Part shown: piece by piece, positions 23,372 through 31,158 of the stretch
Position numbering within the stretch: position 1 is the first letter of the stretch
How the letters are laid out: each line of letters begins with the position of its first letter
Assembly: GCA_013388735.1 (NCBI GenBank)
Contig: JACAES010000062.1
Span: 69,525-103,752 of the forward strand
Origin: Chloroflexota bacterium
GTDB taxonomy: Bacteria > Chloroflexota > Anaerolineae > Aggregatilineales > Phototrophicaceae
Direction: 5' to 3'
Length of the DNA stretch: 34,228 bases
Program-made: the position numbers and the translations under genes
Notes under the pieces: model-generated
What the model saw: only the letters and a program-made list of their open reading frames with translations
The model's database searches: none
What the model was told of the DNA's origin: nothing

Positions 23372-25698
23372 CAGATTCGACTCAAATCCACGCTGCGTTC
23401 GGCAGCGTTCAAAAACTTGGTGAGCGTCTTTTCAAAGTACAGCGACACCGTTCCGGTCGGGCCGTTGCGATGTTTGGAGATGATGAGATCCGCCTGGTTG
23501 GGGAACTCGGTCGCCTCGTTATAGACTTCATCACGATACAGAAATATCACGATGTCCGAGTCCTGTTCGATACTATTATGGGCAACAATATCGTTTGCCA
23601 CAAAACATTGATTCCCCGGAACGGTCAGGTCGTACACCTGTGCCTCGCCATCCGGTTCAATATACCTGATTTGATCCCAGTATACGTCGCTCTCCGCCAG
23701 CCGCTCAACGACTGCCGATACGGACATGTTTACAGCACGCGCGTTTTCAGCATTGTCCATCGTCTGTTCGCGCGGCCCATCCAGGCGGCGCGGCAGCGCG
23801 ATATAATCTTCCGGCGTCAGTTCGTCCAGGCGCTTCCAGCCGTGAATAGTGAGAAACCTGTGATTGCCGGTGGCGCGAATGGTGCGGCCAAGCTGCGTGG
23901 TCAGCCGGTAGACCGGTTTCATCCCGGTGCAGAAAGCGTTCGTCACCGTGCCGGGTTCGAGTTTCCAGGTTTCGGTATTGAGGCTCATCACGCGGAAACC
24001 GACGCGCCCGCACAACTCTGCAATCGACACGTAACATCCACTGTCCGGCAGATAAACGAGCGTGTCCCCTGTGAGGCAGCCGGACTCGCGCAGATCGCTG
24101 AGGACAGGCCGTTTGTCCTGGCGCTGCTCCACCGCGCGGGAAAGCTGCGCCGCCGACAGCACCGGCACGTTTAATTCGCGCGCCATCTCCTTCAGGCTGC
24201 GGCTGATGAAGCTGATCTCCTGCACGCGGTTGTTGGAGTACGCGCCGCCGGCGTTCATCAACTGCATGTAGTCCACGATGACCAGATCGAGGCCGTGTTC
24301 TCGCGCCAGGCGAAAACACTTCGTCCGCATCTGGAGGGGGTTCATAGCCGGTGTGTCGTCAATAAAAATGCGGAAGCTGCTGAGGGTTCCCGCCGCGCGG
24401 ACGAAACGCCCCCATTCCTGATTGGTAAGCTGGCCGGTGCGCAGGTTCTGGCTGTTGACGGCGGCCTCCATCGAAACCAACCGCTGCACGATCTGTTCGA
24501 CACCCATCTCCATGCTAAAGATGGCGATGCGCGCCCCCAGCCGCGCCATGTTGACGGCAGCGGACAGCATGAACGATGTGTTGTGGCAGATGATACCATT
24601 GGCGACAAACGTCTGGCCTTCGGGAACGGTGAGGTCATAACAGTGCTGCGGGCCGGAGTCCTCAATCTGCGTGATTTCGTCCCGGTAAAACTCAACCCTG
24701 TCCCACACGGCGGCATGGCGCTGGACGGCGACATCATCCCCGCACGCCAGCTCGGCGAACTGCTTCCAGACCTTCCTGCCATTTTTCGCCAGAACCAGCA
24801 CCGGATGGTTAAACGTCCCGGTCAATGAATAACCCGTCCGCGTCGTCAGCTTCAGGGTAGGCTTCACGCCGCTGTCGTAGAAGTAAGCGGTCTGGCGCAT
24901 TCCGTCCGGCGTCTGGATGCCGATCTCCAGCGGGTAGTAGCAGCCGCCTGCATCGTCCGGGAAACCCGGCACGTCGGGCTTTAACATTTCAATCGGGACT
25001 GCACCCCGTTCAGTGTTGACCAGCGTCCCACCCGCGACACATTTCCCCATGCCAGGGCGGCCCGCGAAGATGATGAGGTCGGACTTTTGCAGGCCACCGA
25101 GCAGCTTGTCCAGGTCTTTGAAGCCGGTCGGCAGGCCCAGCGCCTCGTCCTGATAGCGCATCAGGTGTTCGATGCGGTCATAGTAGGCGCTGATGGCCTC
25201 GCGCATCGGCACCATTTCTCTGGTAAGCTGGCGTTCGGTCACGTCGAACAGCCGCGCTTCGGCATCGGCGATGACCTGCTCAATCGCCAGTTCTTCGTTC
25301 AGCGCCAGCGCCTTGATCTGGTCAGAAGCCGCCATCAGCCGCCGCCGCGTGGCCGCGCGTTCGACCAGACGGCCATATACTTCGGCGTGCATGGCCGACG
25401 GCGCGCTGTTAATCAGATGCGTGATGTAGGCCGGGCCGCCGATTTCGTCCAGTTTGCCCAGGTCATCCAGTTCTTTGGTCAGGGTGACGTATTCAATCGG
25501 CTCATCACGCTCCACAAGGCGCTGCATGGCCTGCCAGATGTAGCGGTGGCGCAGCAGGAAAAAATCGTCAGCCTGCAAAAATGCCGCCACACCAAAATAG
25601 GCCGGCGGGAAGGTGATAACCGCGCCGATAGTGGCTTCTTCGGCTTCCTGGCTGTAAGGGGCGGGCTGACTGCCCCAACCGTCGAACAGATTGCTCAT
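23371..25698 (-). CDS. dnaB: Replicative DNA helicase DnaB containing two inteins
   Basis: DnaB is the hexameric 5'-3' helicase of the replication fork. The precursor is 775 residues. Removing inteins of 154 and 168 residues leaves 453, the usual DnaB size. The N-terminal domain starts PYSQEAEEATIGAVI. The RecA-like domain reads LPTGFKDLDKLLGGLQKSDL and GRPGMGK, is interrupted by intein 1, and resumes TSFMLSAAVNMARLG. It continues with LDLVIVDYMQLM (Walker B) and LSAAQLSRAVEQRQDKRPVL. SDLRESG is then interrupted by intein 2 and resumes SIEQDSDIVIFLYRDE. Both splits fall in essential motifs, so splicing is required for activity. I chose ATG 25698; the longer in-frame start at 25722 is a TTG. 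The stop overlaps the DnaD-like start. Confidence 0.96.
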   Translation of the reverse strand: MSNLFDGWGSQPAPYSQEAEEATIGAVITFPPAYFGVAAFLQADDFFLLRHRYIWQAMQRLVERDEPIEYVTLTKELDDLGKLDEIGGPAYITHLINSAPSAMHAEVYGRLVERAATRRRLMAASDQIKALALNEELAIEQVIADAEARLFDVTERQLTREMVPMREAISAYYDRIEHLMRYQDEALGLPTGFKDLDKLLGGLQKSDLIIFAGRPGMGKCVAGGTLVNTERGAVPIEMLKPDVPGFPDDAGGCYYPLEIGIQTPDGMRQTAYFYDSGVKPTLKLTTRTGYSLTGTFNHPVLVLAKNGRKVWKQFAELACGDDVAVQRHAAVWDRVEFYRDEITQIEDSGPQHCYDLTVPEGQTFVANGIICHNTSFMLSAAVNMARLGARIAIFSMEMGVEQIVQRLVSMEAAVNSQNLRTGQLTNQEWGRFVRAAGTLSSFRIFIDDTPAMNPLQMRTKCFRLAREHGLDLVIVDYMQLMNAGGAYSNNRVQEISFISRSLKEMARELNVPVLSAAQLSRAVEQRQDKRPVLSDLRESGCLTGDTLVYLPDSGCYVSIAELCGRVGFRVMSLNTETWKLEPGTVTNAFCTGMKPVYRLTTQLGRTIRATGNHRFLTIHGWKRLDELTPEDYIALPRRLDGPREQTMDNAENARAVNMSVSAVVERLAESDVYWDQIRYIEPDGEAQVYDLTVPGNQCFVANDIVAHNSIEQDSDIVIFLYRDEVYNEATEFPNQADLIISKHRNGPTGTVSLYFEKTLTKFLNAAERSVDLSRI
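23575..24078 (-). other. Mini-intein 2 in DnaB, inserted before SIEQDSD
   Basis: This 168-residue in-frame insertion lies between SDLRESG and SIEQDSD, the position used by the Synechocystis DnaB intein. It starts with CLTGDTLVYLPDSGCYVSIA (block A), has block B RATGNHRFLTIHGWKRL, and ends with SDVYWDQIRYIEPDGE, then VYDLTVPGNQCFVANDIVAH and Asn, with Ser as +1 residue. All splicing residues are present. About 25 residues around EQTMDNAENARAVN occupy the place of a lost endonuclease. It is not closely similar to intein 1, so the two probably came in separately. Confidence 0.93.
24580..25041 (-). other. Mini-intein 1 in DnaB, inserted in Walker A
   Basis: This 154-residue in-frame insertion interrupts GRPGMGK and TS of the ATP-binding loop. 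It begins with Cys in CVAGGTLVNTERGAVPIEML (splicing block A), has block B with TGTFNHPVLV including the Thr-x-x-His, and ends with CYDLTVPEGQTFVANGIICH and Asn, followed by Thr as the +1 extein residue. Cys1, the penultimate His, the terminal Asn and Thr+1 make it look splicing-competent. It has no room for a LAGLIDADG homing endonuclease, so it should not be able to home by itself. Confidence 0.93.
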
Positions 25699-25808
25699 GA
25701 AATTCCAGGCGTTGGGAAACAAAACGGCGCGAAAGCAGGACGCACCGTTTAAGACTCATAGCTCTATCATAGACGCCGGGGGAAACCGGCGCAAGCCGAC
25801 CGGCGCGG

Positions 25809-26333
25809 TCAGTCCTCGCTGTCCTCCAGGTCGTCAAAATCCAGCGTATCCACGAAATCGGCGAATGCACTCAGGCGGGATTCGTCCACTTCGCCGGTAG
25901 GGGTTTCGCTGGCGGCCTCTTTTTCGACATCTTCATCCGGCTCGGTCGCTGCCCGATCCATGACCGTTTCCGAGACAAAAATCGGCGCGCCGACCCGCAC
26001 GGCCAGCGCAATCGCGTCGCTGGGGCGGGAGTCAATTTCAGTCTGCTCGCCGGCCACATCCACTACGATTCGCGCGTAGTACACATCCTGGCGCAGATCG
26101 CTGATGAGAATATGCACCACACGACCACCCAGTTCGCGGATAACCGATTTCAGCAAATCGTGTGTCAATGGGCGAGGGGTGGGCATGTCCTGAAGTTTAA
26201 CCGTGATGGCTTCCGCTTCGCACGGGCCGATCCAGATCGGCAGGTAACGCTCGCTGTTCACATCTTTGAGGACAACCACCCGATGCTGCGACATCAAGCT
26301 CACCCGGATGCTGTCAATGATTACCTCTATCAT
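25809..26333 (-). CDS. DUF151 / bifunctional nuclease-family protein
   Basis: The 174-residue protein matches the DUF151 (BFN) family: [60 protein letters not shown] and [20 protein letters not shown] are its signatures. Plant members show nuclease activity, while bacterial ones are often found near replication, repair or regulatory genes; their activity is poorly known. After residue 130 comes an acidic, low-complexity tail ([29 protein letters not shown]), longer than the core family. It is the first gene of the minus-strand run, with a promoter-like sequence upstream and 110 bases before dnaB. Confidence 0.9.
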   Translation of the reverse strand: MIEVIIDSIRVSLMSQHRVVVLKDVNSERYLPIWIGPCEAEAITVKLQDMPTPRPLTHDLLKSVIRELGGRVVHILISDLRQDVYYARIVVDVAGEQTEIDSRPSDAIALAVRVGAPIFVSETVMDRAATEPDEDVEKEAASETPTGEVDESRLSAFADFVDTLDFDDLEDSED

Positions 26334-26391
26334 GAGATTTTTACTTTACCCCTCAGTGCCAATCTTCTCACTGATTTTGCTGTCAAACCAG

Positions 26392-26419
26392 ATTATACCC
26401 CGAAGCCGATAGACGGCAA
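26392..26419 (-). promoter_or_regulatory. Candidate promoter for the DUF151-dnaB-dnaD-loader run
   Basis: On the minus strand TTGCCG (26414-26419, four of six) and TATAAT (26392-26397, perfect) are 16 bases apart. Transcription would begin near 26385, about 50 bases before the DUF151 start codon. No other strong promoter is seen between the genes down to 18631. Confidence 0.5.
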
Positions 26420-26508
26420 TATACAAAACGTCCTCGCTTTGCCTTTCTCATACGGTCTCGCCGCCGGGTGCATTTCACTTCAGTGCGATTTCGCCCTCAT
26501 CCCCCTGA

Positions 26509-26550
26509 CCCCCTTCTCCCGACCGCCGCTTCGCGGCTGGGAGACGGGGG
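26509..26550. repeat. C/G-rich hairpin unit of an intergenic repeat element
   Basis: CCCCC-TT-CTCCC (26509-26520) pairs with GGGAG-AC-GGGGG (26539-26550), and an inner GCCGC/GCGGC stem closes a TTC loop. The left arm (from about 26493) is also an imperfect inverted copy of the GGGAGAGGGGACGGGGGTGA core of the tandem repeats that follow. This suggests a small non-coding repeat or MITE-like element in the 498-base gene-free gap 26334-26831. Confidence 0.6.
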
Positions 26551-26583
26551 AAGCAAAGGCGACGGCGCTGGTTTTCGTCCCTG

Positions 26584-26692
26584 GCCCAGTGCCGAAGGCA
26601 CGTTCGGGAGAGGGGACGGGGGTGAGGGCTGTCTCCTCGCCCAGTGCCAAAGGCACGTTCGGGAGAGGGGACGGGGGTGAGGACTGTCTCCT
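26584..26692. repeat. 54-bp direct repeat, two copies
   Basis: Copy 1 (26584-26637) and copy 2 (26639-26692) differ at two positions only, with a period of 55 bases. Each has a small hairpin GTGCC-(GAA or AAA)-GGCAC, one of the two differences falling in its loop, followed by GGGAGAGGGGACGGGGGTGA. No open reading frame of note crosses them. Confidence 0.85.
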
Positions 26693-26784
26693 GAGCGCAA
26701 GGGGGCGGGGGCAAAAGCACTCTGCACCAACTTGAAATGCACCCCTCGCCGCCGGGCAGGTGGCGCGCTGCGGCGAATTTCACC

Positions 26785-26790
26785 TATAAT
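26785..26790 (+). promoter_or_regulatory. Possible -10 of the flavodoxin gene
   Basis: A perfect TATAAT lies 41 bases before the flavodoxin ATG, at the edge of the repeat region. No recognisable -35 lies at the right distance, so it may need an activator or be fortuitous. Confidence 0.35.
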
Positions 26791-26831
26791 GAAGAACAAA
26801 AAATAGTGATTACATAATCAGGGATGATGCT

Positions 26832-27356
26832 ATGAACGTTTTAATCGGATATGCCAGCGCGCACGGTTCCACTGCCGAAATCGCCGAATTTATGGGCGGC
26901 ATCTTCAAGGAGCGCGGTTATAAAGTCACGGTCGCCGGCGTGGAGACGATCAACCTGATCGGCCATTTCGACGTTATCATCCTGGGGACGGCCATCCACA
27001 GTGGGACGTGGCTGCCGAAAATGGTGGACTTTATGACCACCTTTCAGGAGCCGCTGGCCGAGAAGCCGGTCTATCTGTGGATCAACTGTATCCGCGTGAT
27101 GGAAGCGCACGGCTACGAGTATGCCATCGAGTATTACATGGTTCACGATCTGCTGAAAAGCCTTAATGTGCGAGACATCGCGGCCTTCGCCGGCAAGCTG
27201 GATTTGCAGAACGTGGACTGGAACGAACGCTGGACGCTGGCCGCGCGTTACGACGGCGCGACCTGGCCGAGCAACTTCAACGGCGATTTTCGGGATTGGG
27301 ACAAAATTCGTGCCTGGTGCGAAAAAGTCGCCGGCAGCGTTTCGGCTCAGGCATAA
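26832..27356 (+). CDS. Flavodoxin-domain protein (HemG / menaquinone-dependent protoporphyrinogen oxidase-like)
   Basis: The 174-residue protein has a flavodoxin fold. NVLIGYASAHGSTAEIAEFM is the FMN-phosphate loop, and FDVIILGTAIHSGTWLPKMV the next FMN-contact region, both as in HemG and related flavodoxin_5 proteins. HemG oxidises protoporphyrinogen IX in haem synthesis, but many relatives of this size in bacteria without neighbouring haem genes have unknown electron-transfer roles. Here no haem gene is adjacent. The ATG at 26832 follows an AGGGATGATGCT stretch. It is a single-gene unit, with a divergent promoter region shared with the DUF151 operon. Confidence 0.85.
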   Translation: MNVLIGYASAHGSTAEIAEFMGGIFKERGYKVTVAGVETINLIGHFDVIILGTAIHSGTWLPKMVDFMTTFQEPLAEKPVYLWINCIRVMEAHGYEYAIEYYMVHDLLKSLNVRDIAAFAGKLDLQNVDWNERWTLAARYDGATWPSNFNGDFRDWDKIRAWCEKVAGSVSAQA

Positions 27357-27364
27357 ACCGGAGC

Positions 27365-27383
27365 GTGCCTGGCCTCCAGGCAC
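27365..27383 (+). terminator. Hairpin after the flavodoxin gene
   Basis: GTGCCTGG (27365-27372), a CCT loop and CCAGGCAC (27376-27383) form a perfect 8-bp stem 9 bases past the stop codon. There is no following T-run, so it is a weak or Rho-assisted terminator, or an mRNA 3'-end stabiliser. Confidence 0.4.
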
Positions 27384-27506
27384 CTGCCCGCAGACAACCC
27401 CGATCATCCTCTTGCCTCAGCCGCGCCGTCGTTACGGCGGCAGCTTTGTTAAGTTCCGTTTTTCGCCCCACTCTATAAAGCATCGTTAACGGCTCAGGCC
27501 ATAGGC

Positions 27507-28367
27507 TTAACTGCCGGGGATGATTAACTGCTGGCCGACCGACAGCCGGTCGGGGTTGGTCAGGTTGTTGGCCTCGATGATCGCCTGGACGGTGGTGTTA
27601 AAACGCCGCGCGATGGCGAACAGCGTATCGCCGGGCTGAACCGTGTAAGTCTCGCCGCCAACCGGCGCGACCACCGGCGGCTGTTCAGCCGTCCCCCCGG
27701 CATCGGCAGCCGGTTCGTCGGCAGGCGCGCCCGGCACGCAGCCGGGGATCTGAAGCGTCTGCCCCGGTTGTAACAGGTCGCCCACAAGCTGCGGATTGGC
27801 GGCGCGCAGTTCCGCCAGGTCTACGTTGTTGTTGACCGCGATCCGAAACAGGTTGTCGCCCGGACGAACGGTGTACGTACATTCGGCGGCTTCAGCAAAA
27901 GCGGTCGGCGTAATCAGCCCCGACGGCGTGGCGGTCGGCAGCGCAAAGACGGTCGCCAGTGTCGGCACAACCGGCGTGACCGGCCCCAACGGGCTGAAGG
28001 GCGTGATGAACGTGCTTTCGGTCGGCAGCGCCAGTGGCCCCGGCGCAAAGTCGTCGGTTGCTTCCGGCGTGTCCGGCGCGAACGTCGGCAAAACCCTGTC
28101 CGTCGGCGCGGCTTCCAGCGTCAGCGTGATGTCCGGCGCGGCCTCCGTAACCGGGAAGTCCCGCGTTGGCGCGATCAGCGTGATCGGCGGCAGAGTCGCC
28201 GTCGCCGGGAAGTTGGTCAGTTCCGGGTTGGGGTTGTTGGCTTCCGGGACGTTGATCGGAATTTCGGTATTGCTGACGGGCTGGAAGGATTCGCCGGCGG
28301 GCTGGTAACAACCTGCCAGCGCCAGCAGCAGCAGAACCATCACTCCACGCCCGCTTGTCTTCCACAT
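27507..28367 (-). CDS. LysM-domain lipoprotein
   Basis: This 286-residue protein is exported and lipid-anchored. MWKTSGRGVMVLLLLALAGC is a lipoprotein signal peptide ending in the lipobox LAGC. A Pro/Thr/Ala-rich, probably disordered stretch of about 140 residues follows, with two LysM domains at the C-terminus: CTYTVRPGDNLFRIAVNNNV and GETYTVQPGDTLFAIARRFN, each ending in a QxLxIPG-type strand. LysM domains bind peptidoglycan or other GlcNAc polymers, so it should link the membrane or outer surface to the wall. I chose ATG 28367 because GAGGAG lies 10 bases upstream and the signal peptide starts there; the in-frame extension to 28445 has no such support. Confidence 0.92.
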   Translation of the reverse strand: MWKTSGRGVMVLLLLALAGCYQPAGESFQPVSNTEIPINVPEANNPNPELTNFPATATLPPITLIAPTRDFPVTEAAPDITLTLEAAPTDRVLPTFAPDTPEATDDFAPGPLALPTESTFITPFSPLGPVTPVVPTLATVFALPTATPSGLITPTAFAEAAECTYTVRPGDNLFRIAVNNNVDLAELRAANPQLVGDLLQPGQTLQIPGCVPGAPADEPAADAGGTAEQPPVVAPVGGETYTVQPGDTLFAIARRFNTTVQAIIEANNLTNPDRLSVGQQLIIPGS

Positions 28368-28404
28368 CAAACTTGCACTCCTCGATACAGTGTCTCCGCA
28401 TTTG

Positions 28405-28433
28405 AGCATACACCCAAGCGCGCTTACAGGCAA
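28405..28433 (-). promoter_or_regulatory. Candidate promoter of the LysM lipoprotein gene
   Basis: On the minus strand TTGCCT (28428-28433) and TATGCT (28405-28410), each matching consensus at four positions, are 17 bases apart, with the start codon about 40 bases downstream. Confidence 0.45.
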
Positions 28434-28504
28434 AAAGGGTTGCATTTGCGTTCTGCTTAGGTTACAACTAACCCGGCTTGCCGGAAGGAAAGGTGGATAA
28501 TCAC

Positions 28505-28903
28505 GTGGCTGCAGAGGGGAAGAGGCGGGTTCTGGTCGTTGACGATGACCCGGAGTTGCAGAATCTCGTGAAAATACTGCTCGACCGAGTGGGCATCGAA
28601 GTCATCCCGGCCTTAGACGTGGCAACCGCCGTTCAGATATTGCGCGGCAAACCTCTGCCTGATCTGGTTTTGCTTGACCTGATGCTGCCGGACATCAGCG
28701 GGTTGGAGCTTTTGCGCCAGATGCGCGCCAAAGAGGTGTTCGATAATCTGCCGGTCGTGATCCTGTCGGCGATGGCCGACCCAAAAGAGATACGTGAAGG
28801 GCTGGACATGGGCGCAGATCGCTACCTGACCAAACCCTACATCGCCCATAACCTCATCAAAACGGTTCAGGAAACGATCCGAATGGGCCGCCGGCGCGAA
28901 TAA
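28505..28903 (+). CDS. Single-domain response regulator
   Basis: The 132-residue receiver has the acidic triad VLVVDDDPELQNLV, the phospho-Asp in LVLLDLMLPDISGLELLRQM, the Ser switch in VVILSAMADP, and the lysine of DRYLTKPYI. All are intact. No DNA-binding domain follows, so output is by protein binding or it serves as a phosphate shuttle. The start is uncertain: GTG 28505 has AAGGTGG eight bases upstream, GTG 28493 has GGAAGG, and TTG 28478 gives a longer form. Starting further upstream only adds a few polar residues. No histidine kinase lies beside it, so it is an orphan regulator. The PadR gene follows after 83 bases with its own promoter-like sequence. Confidence 0.9.
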   Translation: MAAEGKRRVLVVDDDPELQNLVKILLDRVGIEVIPALDVATAVQILRGKPLPDLVLLDLMLPDISGLELLRQMRAKEVFDNLPVVILSAMADPKEIREGLDMGADRYLTKPYIAHNLIKTVQETIRMGRRRE

Positions 28904-28914
28904 AACCCGGCAGC

Positions 28915-28944
28915 TTGACTCCGTTCCCGTACCGCTGTTATGCT
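28915..28944 (+). promoter_or_regulatory. Candidate promoter of the PadR gene
   Basis: TTGACT (28915-28920, five of six) and TATGCT (28939-28944, four of six) are 18 bases apart, 43 bases before ATG 28987. An upstream in-frame TTG start for the gene would fall inside this -35, which speaks against it. Confidence 0.5.
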
Positions 28945-28986
28945 TACTGTAAGTCCTGCTGCGCAACCAATGGAATAAAGCCGGTG

Positions 28987-29673
28987 ATGAACGATGCCGA
29001 ATTAACGATCCTGAGTCTGGTAGCCGAAGGCCCGCGTTATGGATATGAGATTCAGGAACTGATTGACGAACGCGGCCTGCGGGAATGGCTGACCATCGGT
29101 TTTTCTTCGATTTATTACATCCTTAACAGACTTGAGCGCCAGAATATGCTCACCGGCCAGTATCGGACGGAGGGGCGCGGTCCGGCGCGTAAGCTCTACA
29201 CCATCACCGAGGCCGGACGCGGTATCCTGCAAACGGCCATCGCCGATCTGCTGCGCCAGCCCCGCGTCCTGGGGTCGGGCTTCGAGCTGGGGCTGGCGAA
29301 CCTGCGCGCGCTCAAACCCCGGCAGGTCTACCAGGTGCTGAACCATCATCTGATTGATCTGCGGCATAACCTGGAGTCGGTCGAAAAAGCCTGGCAGCGC
29401 CACGAACAGGAAGGCACGTCCAACACCGAACACATCCGGGCGCTGTACACACACAGCCTGGCGATCATGCGCGCCGAAGAAACCTGGCTGGTCGGTTTTC
29501 TGGATGACTGGAAAACGCGCTATCCCGGCGTCGAACAGGACAGCCCAAAGGTGAACGATGACGAAAGCGACCCCGCCCACGCCGCCACGCGCATCAACCC
29601 GCGCACGGTTTCGTCCGACCCGGCCAAGATGATCCAGCGGTTGAAGCGGCGGCCCCCGACGGGGGAAAGTTAA
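28987..29673 (+). CDS. PadR-family transcriptional regulator
   Basis: The 228-residue protein has an N-terminal winged helix of the PadR family: ELTILSLVAEGPRYGYEIQE, IGFSSIYYILNRLERQNMLT and RKLYTITEAGRGIL. The C-terminal helical region (about 95-185) is the dimerisation part. PadR proteins are usually ligand-responsive repressors, often controlling an adjacent transporter or stress gene. No obvious target lies beside it except itself. The ATG at 28987 is preferred over the TTG at 28915. The last 80 bases overlap the end of the convergent glycosyltransferase gene. The tail is extended with Asp/Arg/Pro-rich sequence (KVNDDESDPAH) unlike the family core. Confidence 0.9.
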   Translation: MNDAELTILSLVAEGPRYGYEIQELIDERGLREWLTIGFSSIYYILNRLERQNMLTGQYRTEGRGPARKLYTITEAGRGILQTAIADLLRQPRVLGSGFELGLANLRALKPRQVYQVLNHHLIDLRHNLESVEKAWQRHEQEGTSNTEHIRALYTHSLAIMRAEETWLVGFLDDWKTRYPGVEQDSPKVNDDESDPAHAATRINPRTVSSDPAKMIQRLKRRPPTGES

Positions 29674-31123
29674 GCGCGTAGACGATGAAACGCCCATCGT
29701 CATAAGCAGCCGACACGCTTATCCCGGCGGCGCGCAGCGCGTCCAGCCAGGGCTGTACCGGCTGGTGGCGTGGCACGGGGAAATAGCGCGTGCCGCGTTC
29801 GTCCAGCAGCAGCGCGTCCTGCACCAGCGCCGCCGGAGTTGGATAATACACCCGGCGTTTGTCCGACCACGCCCCCAGGTAATAATCCAGCTCCCATCCC
29901 AGCCAGTGATCGTAGATAACCGCCGCGACCGGCTGTTCGCCCAGGTAGGCCGCCAATGCATCAATGCCGGCGTGTTTCCCCCGGTCGCCGCCGACCGGCA
30001 CGCGGCCTGACGCGGCTTCCACCGCGCCCGCCAGCAGCAGCACGCCGGCGGCCAAACCGGCGGCGCGCAGCGGCACGACCAGCCACCCGCGCGTATTTTC
30101 TCGCACCCAGTCCAGGCCGCGCGCCACCAGCAGCGCCGTCAGCGGCAGAACCGGCAGCAGGTAGCGGTCGTAAATGTTGAACGCCACCACCAGATGCAGC
30201 AGCCCATAACCGAGCAGATAGGCGGCCAGCAGCAGGTCGGCCCGCGCTGAACGGCTGCGCGGAAAACGCGCGCCCCGCGCCGCCAGCGCCGCAGCGGCCA
30301 GCGCGCCCAGCAGCGCCGTCATCGGAGGATAGGCCACCAGCCAGCCACCCAGTTCCGCCCAGACGCGCAGGCGCGGAACGATCTCGTCGAAGCGAACCAG
30401 CAAGCGGCCAGGGTCGTTATGCGCCGCCGCCAGCGCCCACACGCCGTCCGGCTGCGCGCGCGCCGCATCCCAGGCCAGCAGCAGCGCGAACCCCAGCGCC
30501 AGCGGCAGGCACAGCCGCGCGGCGGCAAAAACCGCCGAACGCCAGCCGCCACCCTGCCCCGCCCGACTGCCCCAACCGGCCAGCGCCAGAAGCGGCAGAT
30601 AATAAAGCGCCTGCTGTTTGCAGCCAAAACCCAGCGCCAGCCACAGCCCCGCCCACAACCAGCGGCGGGCGCTCGCCAGCCGCAGCGCCAGCACGATGCA
30701 CAGCAGCATCAGGCCGTCGGTGAAGACGGTGGCGCTGAAAGCGACCGCATAGGGCGACAGCGCCAGCAGCAGCATCGCCAGCAGGGGCGTCCGCCCGCGC
30801 CCGTACAGCCGCCGCGCCAGCGCGTAAACCAGCGCCACCAGGCATAGGCTCGCCAGCGCGTTCGGCAGGCGCGCGGCGAATTCCCCGGCGTACACATCCA
30901 GCGTTAACACGCCGTCCGGCAGATGGGTGACGCCGACCAGCGTCATTGAAAGGGCGCTGGCATAAATGCTCAGCGGCGGTTTGTCCAGCGGGCCGCGCAG
31001 CAGCCAGTCGCCGTTCACCGCCGCGCGGCGGGCGAAGGTGGCGAACAGGGCTTCGTCCGGGTGAAAACGCGCGTCCCACGCCAGCGCGTGAAAACGCAGC
31101 GCCGCCGCCAGCAGCAGAATCAA
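29594..31123 (-). CDS. GT39-like membrane glycosyltransferase (ArnT/PMT_2 family)
   Basis: The 509-residue protein has many hydrophobic segments, at least ten likely membrane helices, with the family's first loop reading ARFHPDEALFATFARR; the DE pair holds the catalytic aspartate. The next loop includes RGPLDKPPLSIYASALSM, again typical. Such enzymes transfer a sugar from a polyprenyl-phosphate sugar to lipid or protein on the outer face of the membrane. The soluble C-terminus (KRRVYYPTPAALVQDALLLD) is shorter than in ArnT. The only in-frame start is TTG 31123, which leaves almost no cytoplasmic N-terminus, so the true start is uncertain. It lies 35 bases after the DUF1028 gene and overlaps the PadR gene by 80 bases at the 3' end. 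Confidence 0.87.
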   Translation of the reverse strand: MILLLAAALRFHALAWDARFHPDEALFATFARRAAVNGDWLLRGPLDKPPLSIYASALSMTLVGVTHLPDGVLTLDVYAGEFAARLPNALASLCLVALVYALARRLYGRGRTPLLAMLLLALSPYAVAFSATVFTDGLMLLCIVLALRLASARRWLWAGLWLALGFGCKQQALYYLPLLALAGWGSRAGQGGGWRSAVFAAARLCLPLALGFALLLAWDAARAQPDGVWALAAAHNDPGRLLVRFDEIVPRLRVWAELGGWLVAYPPMTALLGALAAAALAARGARFPRSRSARADLLLAAYLLGYGLLHLVVAFNIYDRYLLPVLPLTALLVARGLDWVRENTRGWLVVPLRAAGLAAGVLLLAGAVEAASGRVPVGGDRGKHAGIDALAAYLGEQPVAAVIYDHWLGWELDYYLGAWSDKRRVYYPTPAALVQDALLLDERGTRYFPVPRHQPVQPWLDALRAAGISVSAAYDDGRFIVYALNFPPSGAAASTAGSSWPGRTKPCAG

Positions 31124-31158
31124 CAGGGGCAGCCCGCGACCGCCCCGCAGCCGTCCGG

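Noticed and set aside
18631..26333. Prophage or plasmid replication module.
   Set aside because: No integrase, structural, terminase or partition gene is present, and DUF151, acetyltransferase and HEAT genes look chromosomal.
26584..26692. Short CRISPR array.
   Set aside because: Two 54-bp copies are separated by a single base, with no spacer-sized unique sequence and no cas gene.
28915..28986. N-terminal extension of the PadR protein from the TTG at 28915.
   Set aside because: That TTG is inside a good -35 hexamer, and the PadR domain starts right after ATG 28987.
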